The notes: generated from the letters alone by a model not told the origin. Shown: positions 23,727 through 34,390, numbered from the stretch's first letter. The stretch is 64,000 nucleotides of DNA from Lantana camara (GCA_037501455.1 CM074862.1:77836501-77900500); one strand, 5' to 3'. Numbers and translations: made by a program.

Positions 23727-24830
23727 CAGTCGAACAGTGTGGACGACTGTGAGAGTAGTAAATTTTGGAGAACAACTCCAGCGGTTGAATGTGTTAAACC
23801 GGTTGAACTCCCTTCCTGGGTACGGTGATTGCCTCGTTAAAAACCTCACTCGGGAAAACCACGTGGGACAAAACCCTAGTGAGTAAAAAGAGTGCAACCG
23901 TTGCGTCCCGTACCCAAGGTTTACTTTCGGTTCTGCTTCGGCGATTGGCTCAACATTCTGCTTCTTAGAACCCCCTTGACTTTCTACTTAGTGTCTTTGT
24001 CCCTTCAGCTTGTTGCTCCTTCCAGCTTAATTGACTTTCAGCTTAATTGATTTTCACGTGCTGCTTTCTACTCACGTGTTTCTTTTCCTTCCTGCTCGCT
24101 TAGTTCCCTTCTGCTATTCTTTCCTGCTCGCCACGCTTCCTTCTGTTTTATTACAAACGTTTCTTCTTCTCCAAAGTTTGGCAGGAATACGTTCCTGCCA
24201 TGTATTCTTAAGATGTAATATGTTTCAAAGTATGACCATATCTTAATTTCTGAAGACAATCACCCAATATTCTCAGAATAATTTATCATAGACACAATAT
24301 CGATTTTCAACACGAATGAGATAATTTCCTAAAAATCAAAGTTGTAAAGATAGTTGCTAAAAAGTATCAAAATAACTCTCTTAAATTGATTATGGTAATT
24401 ATTTAAGGAAATTATCAAAAAATTCCTAAGCTTTTTCCAACTATGGTTGAATTCGAAATTACCATCATGTCCTTAAGAGAGTAAAATAATTACTACGTGA
24501 TTTCAAAATAAACCCTCCAATATGATAAGATAAATCCTCGGATAAATGAGATAAACCTTTATAATCTTAGGAAACTGCCAAGACTACTCTTTAAATTATT
24601 CTTACGCACTTAGTGTTCATAATTACCATAAATCAAAGTAACAATTCAGAGAAAAAACAAAGTGGAGATAAGGAAAGGTATCACCAGTTTCCAAGGAATT
24701 CTTATGACATAAAGTCATTTCCCACTTTTCCATCGCATTTCTCCAAGCCACCATTCTTCTCAGGTAAGCTTCTCGAGATATCCTCACATTGATAAAATAA
24801 TTCCTCATATTTTCATCAGGAAAGATAGTT
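23727..24830 (-). other. Tat element 1, LTR-proximal part of the 3' region
   Basis: No gene is seen. Near 23820-23915 the minus strand carries text of the form ctcttttTACTCACTAGGGTTTTGTCCCACGTGG followed by gaggtttttaacgaggc. This type of conserved block is common upstream of the 3' LTR in plant retrotransposons. Confidence 0.6.
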
Positions 24831-26680
24831 ACTTGTCACAAGAGTGCAGAAATGTAAGAAAATTAAAAGAGAAGGGAATGATGTCACCAAATGAAGCCCA
24901 TTTAGATTTCTTCTACATCCTTGCCAGCAGCCGCCTTTGTCGTTGGCGCACCGCCGCCGTGCCACTGCTTCGCCGCCTCTTGCCGCAGTTCGTCGTCGGT
25001 CACCGCCGTACAGGTAAGGGTGTTGAGAGACCCTTATTCTCTTCTCGTTTTTTGGTGATTTTTCTGGCGAATCGGGGCTTGGAGGTTGTGGATCTGAGCT
25101 CTCTCGTATTCTCGTAGCTCCGCCGTTCACCGCCGCGAGTCCGACGCATAGCAGCCGCCGACCTCGCCACCCCTGCGAGAAGGTAATGTCTCGCTTTCTC
25201 CTTCGTTTTTCTTCTTCCCCTTTTCGTCTTTGCACCGTCGGATCTGGAGAGAAAGGGCTCTCGCGGCGGACTTGCTCTCAGCCAGCCATCCAATCAAGCT
25301 TTCTCAACCGCTTGTCGCGGTCGCGTTTGGGTGGCGGCGTTGCTATGCGAGCCGCGGCTCCGTTCTTGGCGGTCGCGCTTGGGTGGTGCGCGTGTGTCTG
25401 GAGTTTTTGGCTTAGATCCAGCCACGTCACCACCGATCCCAACGCCGATCGCCGCCGCGTCGCGGGTTGCGCCACCACTGGGTCCGCGGTGCATCATCTT
25501 GATCTTGGCTATTTCTCCATTTTTTGAGATTTTCGCAGCATTCCCTGTTCGATTCATATGGTTACTGCTAAAAGGAATTTGCTTGATACTTGCAGATCCG
25601 GATCGAGAACAGGTTCGTCGCCAGTTATTCCAGTCGCAATCTCCTCCATTGAGTAGAACTCCCTCTCAGGTGAGCATTTTGTGCACTATGACGGACTGAA
25701 CTTGCTTTGCCAATCTACTAGATGCATTCATTTGTTGGAAGAAAATTAATTCTTGAAATTCTTGTTGAAAAGAATCTGAAATTCGGCTTTCTTGCTTGCT
25801 CAGTGATGCGTTGATGTCGCTGCTCGTGGCTGAATCGATGGAGTTGATGGGGTTTGTCGGCGTGTGATACACTTCCAGCTCCTTGAAGATGAAGATTGCT
25901 GTTTTTTCTGCTGTATCTCGAGCATGTATATGTTGAATTTGTTGGATTGTTGCCTTGTTGTAATAAAGACCACTTGTTGTTTTCTTCTTGCAATAAAAAT
26001 ATGTTGGAATTGGTTTTGCGAACTTTGTTGGGTTGTCCGTCTGGCTTACTTGTTTGCTTCCTTCTACTATGCTTGGACATTCTTTCACCTTTCCTAAGGT
26101 AGAGATTTTGATGTATCTTTGTAATTGTCTCTTCTTGTGTTGGGTTACTGCTTCGCACTTCCTGCTTTAGCTGCTACTTTAATTGAAATAAGTTCCAATT
26201 TCTTCTTTCTAGCTTGTTGCCTTGTACCCTGTTAATGATTTGGGTTGAATTTTAGTGACACGTTGAAAAGTGATTGTTGTCTTTCCTTCCCGCATCAACA
26301 GGATGTTGAGATCAACAACTCAATCAGCAGGATATTGAGATCAGCCACTCAGCAGCAGGATGTTGAGATCAGCAACTCAGCAGCCAGAGGTTGAAATCAA
26401 CAGCAGGAACTGCCTCCTGCCGAGCTTCTTGTGAAACTTCTAGCCAATGTCCGAATGTACCCTTCAGGTGGAGGCTTCCACGTTCAGCAGCAAGCATTGC
26501 AGCTAGGTTGGGCAGCTGTAGGGATAAAGCTGGATAGCTGTAAGCAGAAGGTTCGACTCCCCCCTATTGGTACTTTTTCTACTAGCACTCCTTTCCGTCT
26601 GTCGGAGCAGCCAACTTTCCAGCGAAATCGGTGATGTAAGGGAGGTTTAAGCTCCTTTGAATTTCCTGAACCTGCAAAGA
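24831..26680 (+). other. GC-rich, gene-like antisense segment in the 3' region of Tat element 1
   Basis: Read on the plus strand (antisense to pol), 24900-25680 is rich in CGCCGCC-type text and has strong donor-like sites: acag|gtaagg (25014), gaag|gtaatg (25182) and tcag|gtgagc (25671). An acceptor-like site, caacag|gatg, lies at 26301. Several short frames exist on both strands, but none shows a domain I know. It occupies the place where Tat element 2 carries its antisense gene. It could be a decayed antisense ORF, a captured host 5' region, or chance. Confidence 0.35.
26300..26405 (+). repeat. Tandem repeat, about 32-bp unit
   Basis: Three to four imperfect copies of aggatgttgagatcaacaac / actcagcagc. 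It lies just after the acceptor-like AG at 26299-26300 and could encode a repetitive peptide only over a short stretch. Confidence 0.7.
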
Positions 26681-27508
26681 CTTTAAAATTTTTTTCTAGC
26701 GTTTGTTTTTAAATTTAGTTCGCTAGGCTGAGCTCGGTTCCTTTGAGCTGCACGTTGAGTTTTTCTCTTTCTTTGTTGCCTGGAACATTTTAGGGCTTTT
26801 TGAATGGAATAGATGGTTGAACACTTGGCTTTTCCCTTTTGGCACATGCTTGTTATATTGTGTGTGGATCTGGCTCGTGTTAGTCTTCTTCTTCTTTCAT
26901 TTTCTTCTCGTTCTGCTAGCAGGAAGTAGGCAGTCGGAGGAGGTTCTGATGCGGTCCTGGTGAAGACCCTCTCCTTGCCCTGACTGCCAGATCCACTCGC
27001 ACTGAGGGTATTCTCTCCGACCCCTGGCGATAGCTGCTCTCTTCCAGCTAGGTGGCCAACCCGGCTGGTGGTAGCAGGTGGAGAATCACTCCCAAGAGCC
27101 TTTCTTCCAGCTCTTCCCAAGGCATATGCGTAATCAACGCGCCTTCCCAAGAAGGACTTATTTGTGTGCCCCCTTCATCCCGGGTTATCGATCATTGAAA
27201 ATGTTCGAATTTTCAATAGTCTAGCCGCGGAGGCTTTGCATGTGCCTGTCTCAAGTGTCAATTTAATAACGATATGGTGCATTCAGAGCGTAGCCCAGTA
27301 TAATTCATTTTTTTCTCATCACGATGCATATGTAATTAGAACATAGCCCGAGCCGGTTCTTTTCTCATCATCATGCATTCTTACAAATTCCAAGGAGTCA
27401 GTCATTCAAATAACATATAAACATAAAACATAATCTTCTTCCTTCTCATGAGTCAAAATATCAAAAAGCTTACGTAAATAATTATCAAGCATGCGAGAAA
27501 GAAAAAAC
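26681..27508 (-). other. Remaining 3' region of Tat element 1
   Basis: One frame on the pol strand, 27150-26683 (155 codons), encodes an Arg/Ser-rich peptide with no recognised domain. Its coding status is doubtful. Nothing else is seen. Confidence 0.35.
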
Positions 27509-27509
27509 G

Positions 27510-27711
27510 TTGGAACCTGGAAGTTCTGATAATACGTTCCTCCTTCTGTTCTCCTTCCAGGTATACGGGCCGCGTGTCTGCTTAGAAGGAAAACCCCTTC
27601 AGGTTTTGGTTGGAAAACTGGCAGTTCTGACAATGCGTTCCTCCTCCTGCTCTCCTTCCGGGCGCGGGCTGCGTGCCTGCTTAGCAGAAGAACCTTTTCA
27701 GGTTTTACACA
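27510..27711 (-). repeat. Two 101-bp tandem copies spanning the end of pol
   Basis: Blocks such as gttcctcc(t/c)tctgttctcc and gcgtg(t/c)ctgcttag recur with an offset of 101 bp (27536 and 27637). The copy nearer pol contains the last codons of the polyprotein and its ancestral stop. The other is a downstream duplicate. Confidence 0.75.
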
Positions 27712-30700
27712 TTCCAGGGTCGGGATAGCTTCTTTCCGTTAGCATCCTCCAGCTCATAAGCTCCTCGACCCACGATCTTTACGACTTTGTAAGGCCCTTC
27801 CCAGCTGGGGCCTAGTTTGCCAACAGGTTTCAAGGCATCTGCCCTCCTAAGCACCAAGTCCCCCACCTGGAAGTCGCGCGCTTTCACCTTCCTATTGTAA
27901 GCTGCCACCATTTGGTTTTTATACCTCGCCATTCGTATAAGTGCTCGATCCCTTGCCTCTTCTATAGTATCCAAGTTTTCCCTCATTAACGCTTCGTTCT
28001 CTTCTTCATTATAGGCTTCCACTCGTGGCGAGGGCATGCCTATCTCAGCAGGAATGACCGCCTCGGCACCGTATACCAGGTTGAAAGGTGTCTCTCCCGT
28101 GGTCACATTTGGAGTGGTTCGGTGAGCCCACAGGACTGCGGGTAGCTCGGTAGCCCATTTTCCTCTAGCTCCTTCCACTCTAGTCTTGAGACCATGTAAG
28201 ATGAGTCGGTTCATTACCTCCACCTGTCCGTTTGCCTGCGGGTGATAGACCGCTGAAAAGCATTGCCGAATCCCTAGCTGCTGGCACCATTCCTTCAGCT
28301 GCGTTCCTATGAACTGTCTCCCATTATCCGAGACCAGCTTTCTCGGGACTCCAAAACGGCACACGATATTTCGTTGTAAGAATTTTATCACTTCTTTCTC
28401 CGTGATCTTCACTAAAGCTTCCGCTTCCACCCACTTGCTGAAGTAATCTACGGCCACGATCATGAATCGTGTTTGCCCTTTCCCAGGGGGAAGCGGGCCA
28501 ACTATATCGATGCCCCATTTGGCGAAGGGGCATGGTGAGTACATAGCCGTGAGGGGCTCAGCTGGCTGGTGCAGGAGGGGAGCATATTTCTGACATTGCT
28601 CACACTTTGCAATGAACTCCTTAGCATCCGTTTTGATGGTCGGCCAAAAATATCCCGCTCTCAACACCTTTCCCGCCAGCGAGGTCCAGCCAGAATGACT
28701 TCCACAACTTCCTTCGTGTATCTCTCGCAGCACATAATGGCTTTCCTCCGGCGACAAGCATTTGAGCAAGGGCATTGTCACCGATCTTCTATATAGGAAA
28801 CCTCGCATCGCCACAAATCGGGCAGCTTTTCGTTGCACTCTCAGCGCTTCCTTCCTGTCAGTTGGAAGTATGTCATGTAGCAGGTAATCAAGAATCTCCT
28901 CCCTCCAGTCCTGCTCTTCCTGCCCTATCAGCACTTCCTGGTCTGCATTCGCGTCCTGCTCTAGCGCCCCAGCAGGGAGTGTCAGAACCGTAATCTTCCT
29001 GGTATGGACACCCTCCAATGAACTAGCCATTTTGGCTAGTCGATCCGCTTTCTTGTTTTCGTCGCGTGGTATCTGCTCCAGCTGGAAGGTAACAAATTCT
29101 GTCTTCATTTCATTTACTTTAGTTAAGTAGGCCCTCATCCTCTCTTCATGAGCTTCATACTTTCCTTCCACCTGACAGGATACCAGCTGGGAGTCTGAAT
29201 ACACCACCAGGTGCTGCGCTCCAGCTTCCTTGGCTAGTTTCAGCCCCATAATCAGTGTCTCATACTCTGCCTCGTTATTGGATGCCTTGAAGTCAAATCT
29301 GATAGCAAACTCGAATTCGTCTCCTTCGGGGCTGGTTATCACCGCTCCAGCTCCACTCCCTAAGCAGGTGGATGAACCATCGACGTGCAGCAGCCACCTG
29401 CACCCTTCCTGCTCAGGTGCCATGGTCATTTCTGATATGAAGTCCGCCAGGGCTTGCGCTTTGATTGCTGTTCTTGGGGAATATGATATATCAAATTCTC
29501 CCAGCTCCATGGCCCATTTAATTAGCCTTCCTGATGTCTCCGGCTTCCCGAGCACTTGCCTCATGGGATAATTCGTGCGGACCACTATTGCGTGCGATAG
29601 GAAATATGGTCGCAACCTTCGCGCTGTAACCATGAGTGCCAACGCCAGCTTTTCCATATCCGGATACCGCTGTTCTGCTCCTTTGAGCACCTTGCTAACA
29701 TAATACACCGGCTTCTGGGTTCCTCCTTCCTCCCGGAGCAGAACGGAGCTGACAGCCTGGCCTGATACTGCCAGGTATACGTATAGAGGCTCTCCTGGTA
29801 TGGGCTTGACCAGGAGGGGTATTCCTTCCAGGTACGCCTTCAGGTCTTCGAAAGCCTTCTGGCATTCCGGACTCCATGCAAACTTGCACGCCTTTCTCAA
29901 TACTCCAAAGAAAGGGAGGCTTTTTTCTGCTAGCCTCGAGATGAAACGGCTCAGAGCTGCCATCCTCCCCGTCAGGCATTGCACCTCATTCGGTGTTGTC
30001 GGGGCCTTCATGTCTCGTATTGCTTGGATTTTTGTAGGGTTTGCTTGAATCCCCCTCTCTGTGACAATGTAACCGAGGAATTTTCCTCCCTTTACCCCAA
30101 AGGAGCACTTTAAAGGGTTCAGCTTCATGTTGTATTTGCGCAGGACCTGGAAGGCCTCTTCCAAATCTGCCAGGTGAGTGTCTGACTTCCTGCTTTTCAC
30201 CAGCATGTCATCTATGTAAACTTCCACGTTTCTCCCTATCTGATCTTTGAACATTCTATCTACCAGGCGCTGGTCGGTTGCTCCTGCGTTCTTCAGCCCG
30301 AAGGGCATGACCACGTAGCAATATGTTCCTCCTGCTGTGATGAAGCTCACTCTTCTCTGATCTGCCGGATCCAAAGGGATTTGATGATAGCCCTGCGAGG
30401 CGTCCATCATACTGAGGAGCTCACACCCGGAGGTGGAATCCACCAGCTGATCTATGTTAGGCAGCGGGTAAAAATCCTTGGGGCATGCGTTATTCAAGTT
30501 TCTGAAATCCACGCACATGCGCCACTTGTTCTCCTTCTTCGGGACCAGGACTACATTTGAGAGCCACTCAGGAAACTGAATTTCCTTGATGTGACCGGCA
30601 GCTAGCAGCATGTCCACCTGGTCTTGTATGATCTTATCCCTTTCAGGTCCGTGCGTCCTCTTCTTCTGTTTCACCGGGCGGATCTTTGGGTCTACATTCA

Positions 30701-33700
30701 GCCTATGAACCGCCACAGAGGGGTCAATCCCCTCCAGCTGATCATCGGTCCATGCGAAAACATCCACATTCTTCCTGAGGAAGCCTGTCAGCTCCTCCTT
30801 CAAGTTGGGGTCCAGCTGCGATCCTATCCTTGTTGTCTTTTCGGGATCTCCGGGGACCAGCTCGATGCTCAATAGCTCTTCAGCGGGCTCTATTTTAGGG
30901 TGAGGTCCTTCCTGCTTATCTTCCTGCTCGGTTTCTTCCAGCTTTCTTTTTTTATCACTTCGAGCTCTTTTCTCTCCCTCCTTCTTAGCTTCCTGCCTGT
31001 CTGCTTGCTGGACAGCTTTGACATAGCACTTCCTGGAGGAATGCTGGTCCGCCGACACCTCTCCAACTCCCTCCAGCGTTGGGAACTTTATCTTCATATG
31101 GTAAGTGGAGATAATCGCCTGGAAAGAGTTCATAGCTGGTCTCCCGAGTATGGCATTGTAAGCTGAGGGTTTGTCCACCACTAGGAACCTCACCATCCGG
31201 GTCCTCGTCCTAGGCTTGGTTCCCAACGCGACCGGTAGGGAAATCATCCCCATAGGCCGTACCACCTCTCCTCCAAATCCGAACAAGGCGGTCTTTACGG
31301 GTTCAAGCTCAATCTTTCCTAGGTCCATCTGTTCATATGCCTCTCGGTAGAGGATGTCTGCTGAAGTCCCGCTGTCTATAAAGACCCTTCCCATGCCATA
31401 GCTGGCAATGCTGGCTGTTATGACCAGAGCGTCATTATGAGGGGCCTGAATTCCCTCCAGGTCTTCTGGTCCAAACTGAAGCGTGGGCTGCGGTCCTGCC
31501 TGATCGACCTTCATGATGAACGATCCTGCCTGCGTGTGAAGGGCAGCCTCCTGCGTGTGTGCTCTTCTAGCCCGATGGGAGTCCCCATCTGCCGGCCCTC
31601 CTATTATCATGTGAATGAAGCCTTTCTGCTGTGGGGCTTCCTCCTGCTCGCGCCTTCCTGCTCTTGCTGCCTCAGCTGGGGGTGCCTCAATCAGTGGCCT
31701 ATGAGGTGAGAGGTGCCTTCTTTGCTCCCCTCCTCTTGGTTGGTGATCTCTTCTGCCGTAGTTCTGCCTGGGAGGATTCCCTCCTGGTATCCTCCTTCCT
31801 GGTGTACCCCTTCCAAGTCCGTTCCTTGCCGGTGGATTTCTTGCAGGTTGGCTCCCTCCTGCTGCATTCCTCTTTGGGAATATCTCCCAACCTTTTGCCC
31901 GATCTCGGCATATCAGTTCCTGCAAGTAGCCTTCCTGAATTAATCTCTCAATTTCATCACGCAGGTGGCGACATTCATCCGTGTCATGTCCATAGTCGTT
32001 GTGAAACCGACAAAACCTCTCTGAGGGGGGCTTGAAGGGCCCATTTTCCGCATTCCGGGGCCAATTCAAGAGGCCCGTTCCTTGGATCTGCATAAGAGTT
32101 TGAGCGGGTGTCGTACGCAGTGGGGTATATCGGTCATACCGGGGCCCAAGACTCAAAAGGTGCTCTCTCCTTTCAGGTATTCTGATCCTTTTAGCTGGAG
32201 CGGGCAGTCGCCCGTCCTCCTTTCTTTCCCTCCTCCTGTCAGCTACTATTGCTTCGTCCTTCCCCGCTTCTACTTCTTCCGACTTGATGTACTTTTCCGC
32301 CCTGGTTAGGAGATCATCCCAACTGGTGGGCGGCTTCTTGGAGAGCGAGGTGAAGAACGCTCCTTTCCTCAAACCCTCTTGGAAGGCACTAGCTCGCACT
32401 TCCGCAGTAGCAGAAGGGACTTCCAACACAGCTTTGGTGAACCTGTTGATGTAGCTCCTTAAAGACTCCCCCTCTCTCTGCCTTACCGCGAAAAGAGCAT
32501 TTGGAGTTTTCTGGTAGCCCCTGCTGCTAGCGAACTGATCTAAAAACAGTGCAGCAAACTGGTCAAAGGAATGTATAGATCCGGGCTCAAGCTGCCGAGC
32601 CCATTCTTGCGCATTGTCCGTAAACGTGGTCAAGAATACTCTGCATTTCACCCCTTCACTGTACTGGTACAGGAGGGCCAAGTTCTCGAACCGATCCAAA
32701 TGCTTTTGGGGATCCGTTGCACCATTGTACTCCGGCAGCCCGGATGTCTTGAAACCTGGCAGGAGTTCGTCAGCCAGGACCCTTTGGCTGAAGGGTCCGC
32801 CTCTCCTGGTCACCCTAGCAGGTCCTGCTCTCATTTGCCTCTCCATCTCTTCTAGCCTCTGCTGTAACCTGGCAGCCCAGTCGGGCTGCTCAGGGAGGCC
32901 TGGCTCTCTTCTTCCCATCTGGTAATTTACGAGTGGCGGTGGCGCCATTGGCTGCCATGCAGCTCTGCCTGCTGCCCCGTTTCCTATCCCGTCTGCTCCT
33001 GGCAGCACCAAGGGGTCCCCAACTGGAGGTAAGCCTTCTCCAGCTGAAGGGGGTATCATTCTTCTCATGGTCGGTTCTATTTCATGCAGCGGCGGGGCTG
33101 TTCCGCGCCCCTGTGCCAACGACTGGTTTCGCTGCGCCGAAGCAGCAGCTACAGCCGCGTTAATCCACTGCTGGAACTCTCCAGCTGTAAGGTGAATGGG
33201 CGCGTCTGGCGGTAAAAAGCCACTTCCTGATCCACCAGCCCCGTCGGCTGCTCGTTTAGCCTGAAACTGCATAGCAGCAGCGCTGCTCCCCAACGACACC
33301 CCTCCAGGTATATGTGCCCCCCTGGTAGTCTGCCGGCGGTTGAAGTTAAGGTTCAGCAATGCCTCCAGCTCTTCCGTAGACGGCTGGTTGCCCGCCTGCC
33401 TGTCTGCCCCCACGGGCAGGTTCAGTCCATCAGGCAGGGACGTCCTTCCAGATGAGGAGCCTCCTGCACCTGGAGGGGTCAGCCGGCCTGCACCTTCAAC
33501 TTCGAGGTTATCGCTTCGCGGATTCTTCAAACCTCCCGTCAAGCTGGATTCCGGGAGATCCGCGCAGTCCTTGGCTAGTGGCGCGTCTCCCGTAACCGTA
33601 ACGACGGTGGAGTCGGTCAACACGGGAATACTTCCGATGAATAGCGGATTTGAAGCACTCCCAACAGCTTTTTCAGTGCCCGTCGTTGCCGGAGCAGACG

Positions 33701-33746
33701 GGTTGATTGGAGTTGATACACCGCTAGATCCGATCTTGGATGCCAT
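27705..33746 (-). CDS. Gag-pol polyprotein of Tat element 1
   Basis: Start chosen at ATG 33746 (MASKIG), 63 bp after the 5' LTR; the frame runs back into the LTR but those codons are LTR sequence. It has 2013 codons without interruption. Order by position: gag domain (about 32650-32400), a Cys/His knuckle CRFHNDYGHDTDEC (about 31985), protease DSGTSADIL (about 31370), RT with MPFGLKNAGAT and YIDD (about 30215), RNase H, second archaeal-type RNase H (HVDGSS near 29380; NNEAEYE; SDSQL), integrase HHCC (28700-28600) and the DDE residues (GIDIVG, SDNG, QVEVMNR). Odd points: the RT block has GATDQRLV where GATYQRLV is usual. A TAA at 27705-27707 follows PWNV, and the family-typical NLKRF end lies in frame just beyond it, with another stop at 27681-27683. 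It copies and integrates the element; potentially functional apart from these changes. Confidence 0.93.
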   Translation of the reverse strand: MASKIGSSGVSTPINPSAPATTGTEKAVGSASNPLFIGSIPVLTDSTVVTVTGDAPLAKDCADLPESSLTGGLKNPRSDNLEVEGAGRLTPPGAGGSSSGRTSLPDGLNLPVGADRQAGNQPSTEELEALLNLNFNRRQTTRGAHIPGGVSLGSSAAAMQFQAKRAADGAGGSGSGFLPPDAPIHLTAGEFQQWINAAVAAASAQRNQSLAQGRGTAPPLHEIEPTMRRMIPPSAGEGLPPVGDPLVLPGADGIGNGAAGRAAWQPMAPPPLVNYQMGRREPGLPEQPDWAARLQQRLEEMERQMRAGPARVTRRGGPFSQRVLADELLPGFKTSGLPEYNGATDPQKHLDRFENLALLYQYSEGVKCRVFLTTFTDNAQEWARQLEPGSIHSFDQFAALFLDQFASSRGYQKTPNALFAVRQREGESLRSYINRFTKAVLEVPSATAEVRASAFQEGLRKGAFFTSLSKKPPTSWDDLLTRAEKYIKSEEVEAGKDEAIVADRRRERKEDGRLPAPAKRIRIPERREHLLSLGPRYDRYTPLRTTPAQTLMQIQGTGLLNWPRNAENGPFKPPSERFCRFHNDYGHDTDECRHLRDEIERLIQEGYLQELICRDRAKGWEIFPKRNAAGGSQPARNPPARNGLGRGTPGRRIPGGNPPRQNYGRRDHQPRGGEQRRHLSPHRPLIEAPPAEAARAGRREQEEAPQQKGFIHMIIGGPADGDSHRARRAHTQEAALHTQAGSFIMKVDQAGPQPTLQFGPEDLEGIQAPHNDALVITASIASYGMGRVFIDSGTSADILYREAYEQMDLGKIELEPVKTALFGFGGEVVRPMGMISLPVALGTKPRTRTRMVRFLVVDKPSAYNAILGRPAMNSFQAIISTYHMKIKFPTLEGVGEVSADQHSSRKCYVKAVQQADRQEAKKEGEKRARSDKKRKLEETEQEDKQEGPHPKIEPAEELLSIELVPGDPEKTTRIGSQLDPNLKEELTGFLRKNVDVFAWTDDQLEGIDPSVAVHRLNVDPKIRPVKQKKRTHGPERDKIIQDQVDMLLAAGHIKEIQFPEWLSNVVLVPKKENKWRMCVDFRNLNNACPKDFYPLPNIDQLVDSTSGCELLSMMDASQGYHQIPLDPADQRRVSFITAGGTYCYVVMPFGLKNAGATDQRLVDRMFKDQIGRNVEVYIDDMLVKSRKSDTHLADLEEAFQVLRKYNMKLNPLKCSFGVKGGKFLGYIVTERGIQANPTKIQAIRDMKAPTTPNEVQCLTGRMAALSRFISRLAEKSLPFFGVLRKACKFAWSPECQKAFEDLKAYLEGIPLLVKPIPGEPLYVYLAVSGQAVSSVLLREEGGTQKPVYYVSKVLKGAEQRYPDMEKLALALMVTARRLRPYFLSHAIVVRTNYPMRQVLGKPETSGRLIKWAMELGEFDISYSPRTAIKAQALADFISEMTMAPEQEGCRWLLHVDGSSTCLGSGAGAVITSPEGDEFEFAIRFDFKASNNEAEYETLIMGLKLAKEAGAQHLVVYSDSQLVSCQVEGKYEAHEERMRAYLTKVNEMKTEFVTFQLEQIPRDENKKADRLAKMASSLEGVHTRKITVLTLPAGALEQDANADQEVLIGQEEQDWREEILDYLLHDILPTDRKEALRVQRKAARFVAMRGFLYRRSVTMPLLKCLSPEESHYVLREIHEGSCGSHSGWTSLAGKVLRAGYFWPTIKTDAKEFIAKCEQCQKYAPLLHQPAEPLTAMYSPCPFAKWGIDIVGPLPPGKGQTRFMIVAVDYFSKWVEAEALVKITEKEVIKFLQRNIVCRFGVPRKLVSDNGRQFIGTQLKEWCQQLGIRQCFSAVYHPQANGQVEVMNRLILHGLKTRVEGARGKWATELPAVLWAHRTTPNVTTGETPFNLVYGAEAVIPAEIGMPSPRVEAYNEEENEALMRENLDTIEEARDRALIRMARYKNQMVAAYNRKVKARDFQVGDLVLRRADALKPVGKLGPSWEGPYKVVKIVGRGAYELEDANGKKLSRPWNV

Positions 33747-33789
33747 GGAAAACTGCGAAAACTCACGCCTTTTGCTCGATTTAATCGCT

Positions 33790-33807
33790 TTCCCACAGAC
33801 GGCGCCA
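33790..33807 (-). promoter_or_regulatory. tRNA primer-binding site of Tat element 1
   Basis: TGGCGCCGTCTGTGGGAA begins two bases inside the 5' LTR on the minus strand, and the same sequence occurs in Tat element 2. Its first nine bases match the complement of a plant tRNA-Asp 3' end (TGGCGCCGT); the rest departs from it, so the tRNA is not settled. Confidence 0.8.
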
Positions 33808-33809
33808 AA

Positions 33810-34385
33810 TGATATTTGCCAAAAATTGACTAAATACCAATATGATTTGTATTTGGGAAATAGAGACTTAATCAAGCTGCAAAAACAAAGATAATTAAAA
33901 AGAAACACTGAATTGAATAAAAACTGAAAATAACGATGAATTAAAAGGAAATATGAAATTTCTTTTGATCTTCTATCTTCTGAGAATAACGTCTTTTGAG
34001 TACAATCAAATTCTGAATAGGGTAATCTCTCTCTCTCGAATGATAATGGCAATTACAGTAGATGAGGAGAAAAAGAATGAAAAAATAAGGCTGCAGAGAA
34101 GTTCTTGAAGTTGAGGACTGCTAGGGTTTCTGTCAGAGTACGTAAAATGAATCTGGCCTTCTTTTTCTCTCTTCTCTTCCTTTTTATCTCTCCCCAGAAA
34201 GTGGTTATCTCTCTCCCTAAAATATTGGCACGTGAGACTCTTTTAATTTCAACACCTTCAGCACGTTCTCCTTCCTTTCCCCATTCTTCTCAACTTCTCT
34301 TCTTTTTTCTCTCAATAATAACAATAATCCTATTATTGAATATTTAATTCAATAATAAAATAATGTACAAAATTAGCCCACATCA
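33810..34385 (-). repeat. 5' LTR of Tat element 1
   Basis: 576 bp, TG...CA ends. It contains promoter and transcription start for gag-pol by position. The frame 34105-34347 within it is not a gene. Confidence 0.95.
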
Positions 34386-34390
34386 TACAT
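34386..34390 (+). repeat. 5-bp target-site duplication of Tat element 1, right
   Basis: TACAT, matching 23127-23131. Confidence 0.9.

Larger units (their letters stand above)
23132..34385 (-). mobile_element. Full-length Ty3/gypsy Tat-lineage LTR retrotransposon 1 (11254 bp)
   Basis: Two 576-bp LTRs, TACAT target duplications, a primer site, a purine tract and one long gag-pol frame, all in consistent minus-strand order. A second RNase H domain lies between the pol RNase H and integrase, and about 4 kb of sequence lies between pol and the 3' LTR. Both are hallmarks of the Tat (Ogre/Retand/Grande-like) group. The LTRs differ at three positions seen by eye (23184/33862, 23343/34021, 23638/34316), so the insertion is young. 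It is nearly intact but has a late stop codon in pol. Confidence 0.95.

Noticed and set aside
33747..34052. N-terminal extension of the element 1 polyprotein (frame open from 34052)
   Set aside because: These codons lie in the 5' LTR and primer site. The same peptide occurs at the other LTR (23108-23374), so ATG 33746 is the better start.
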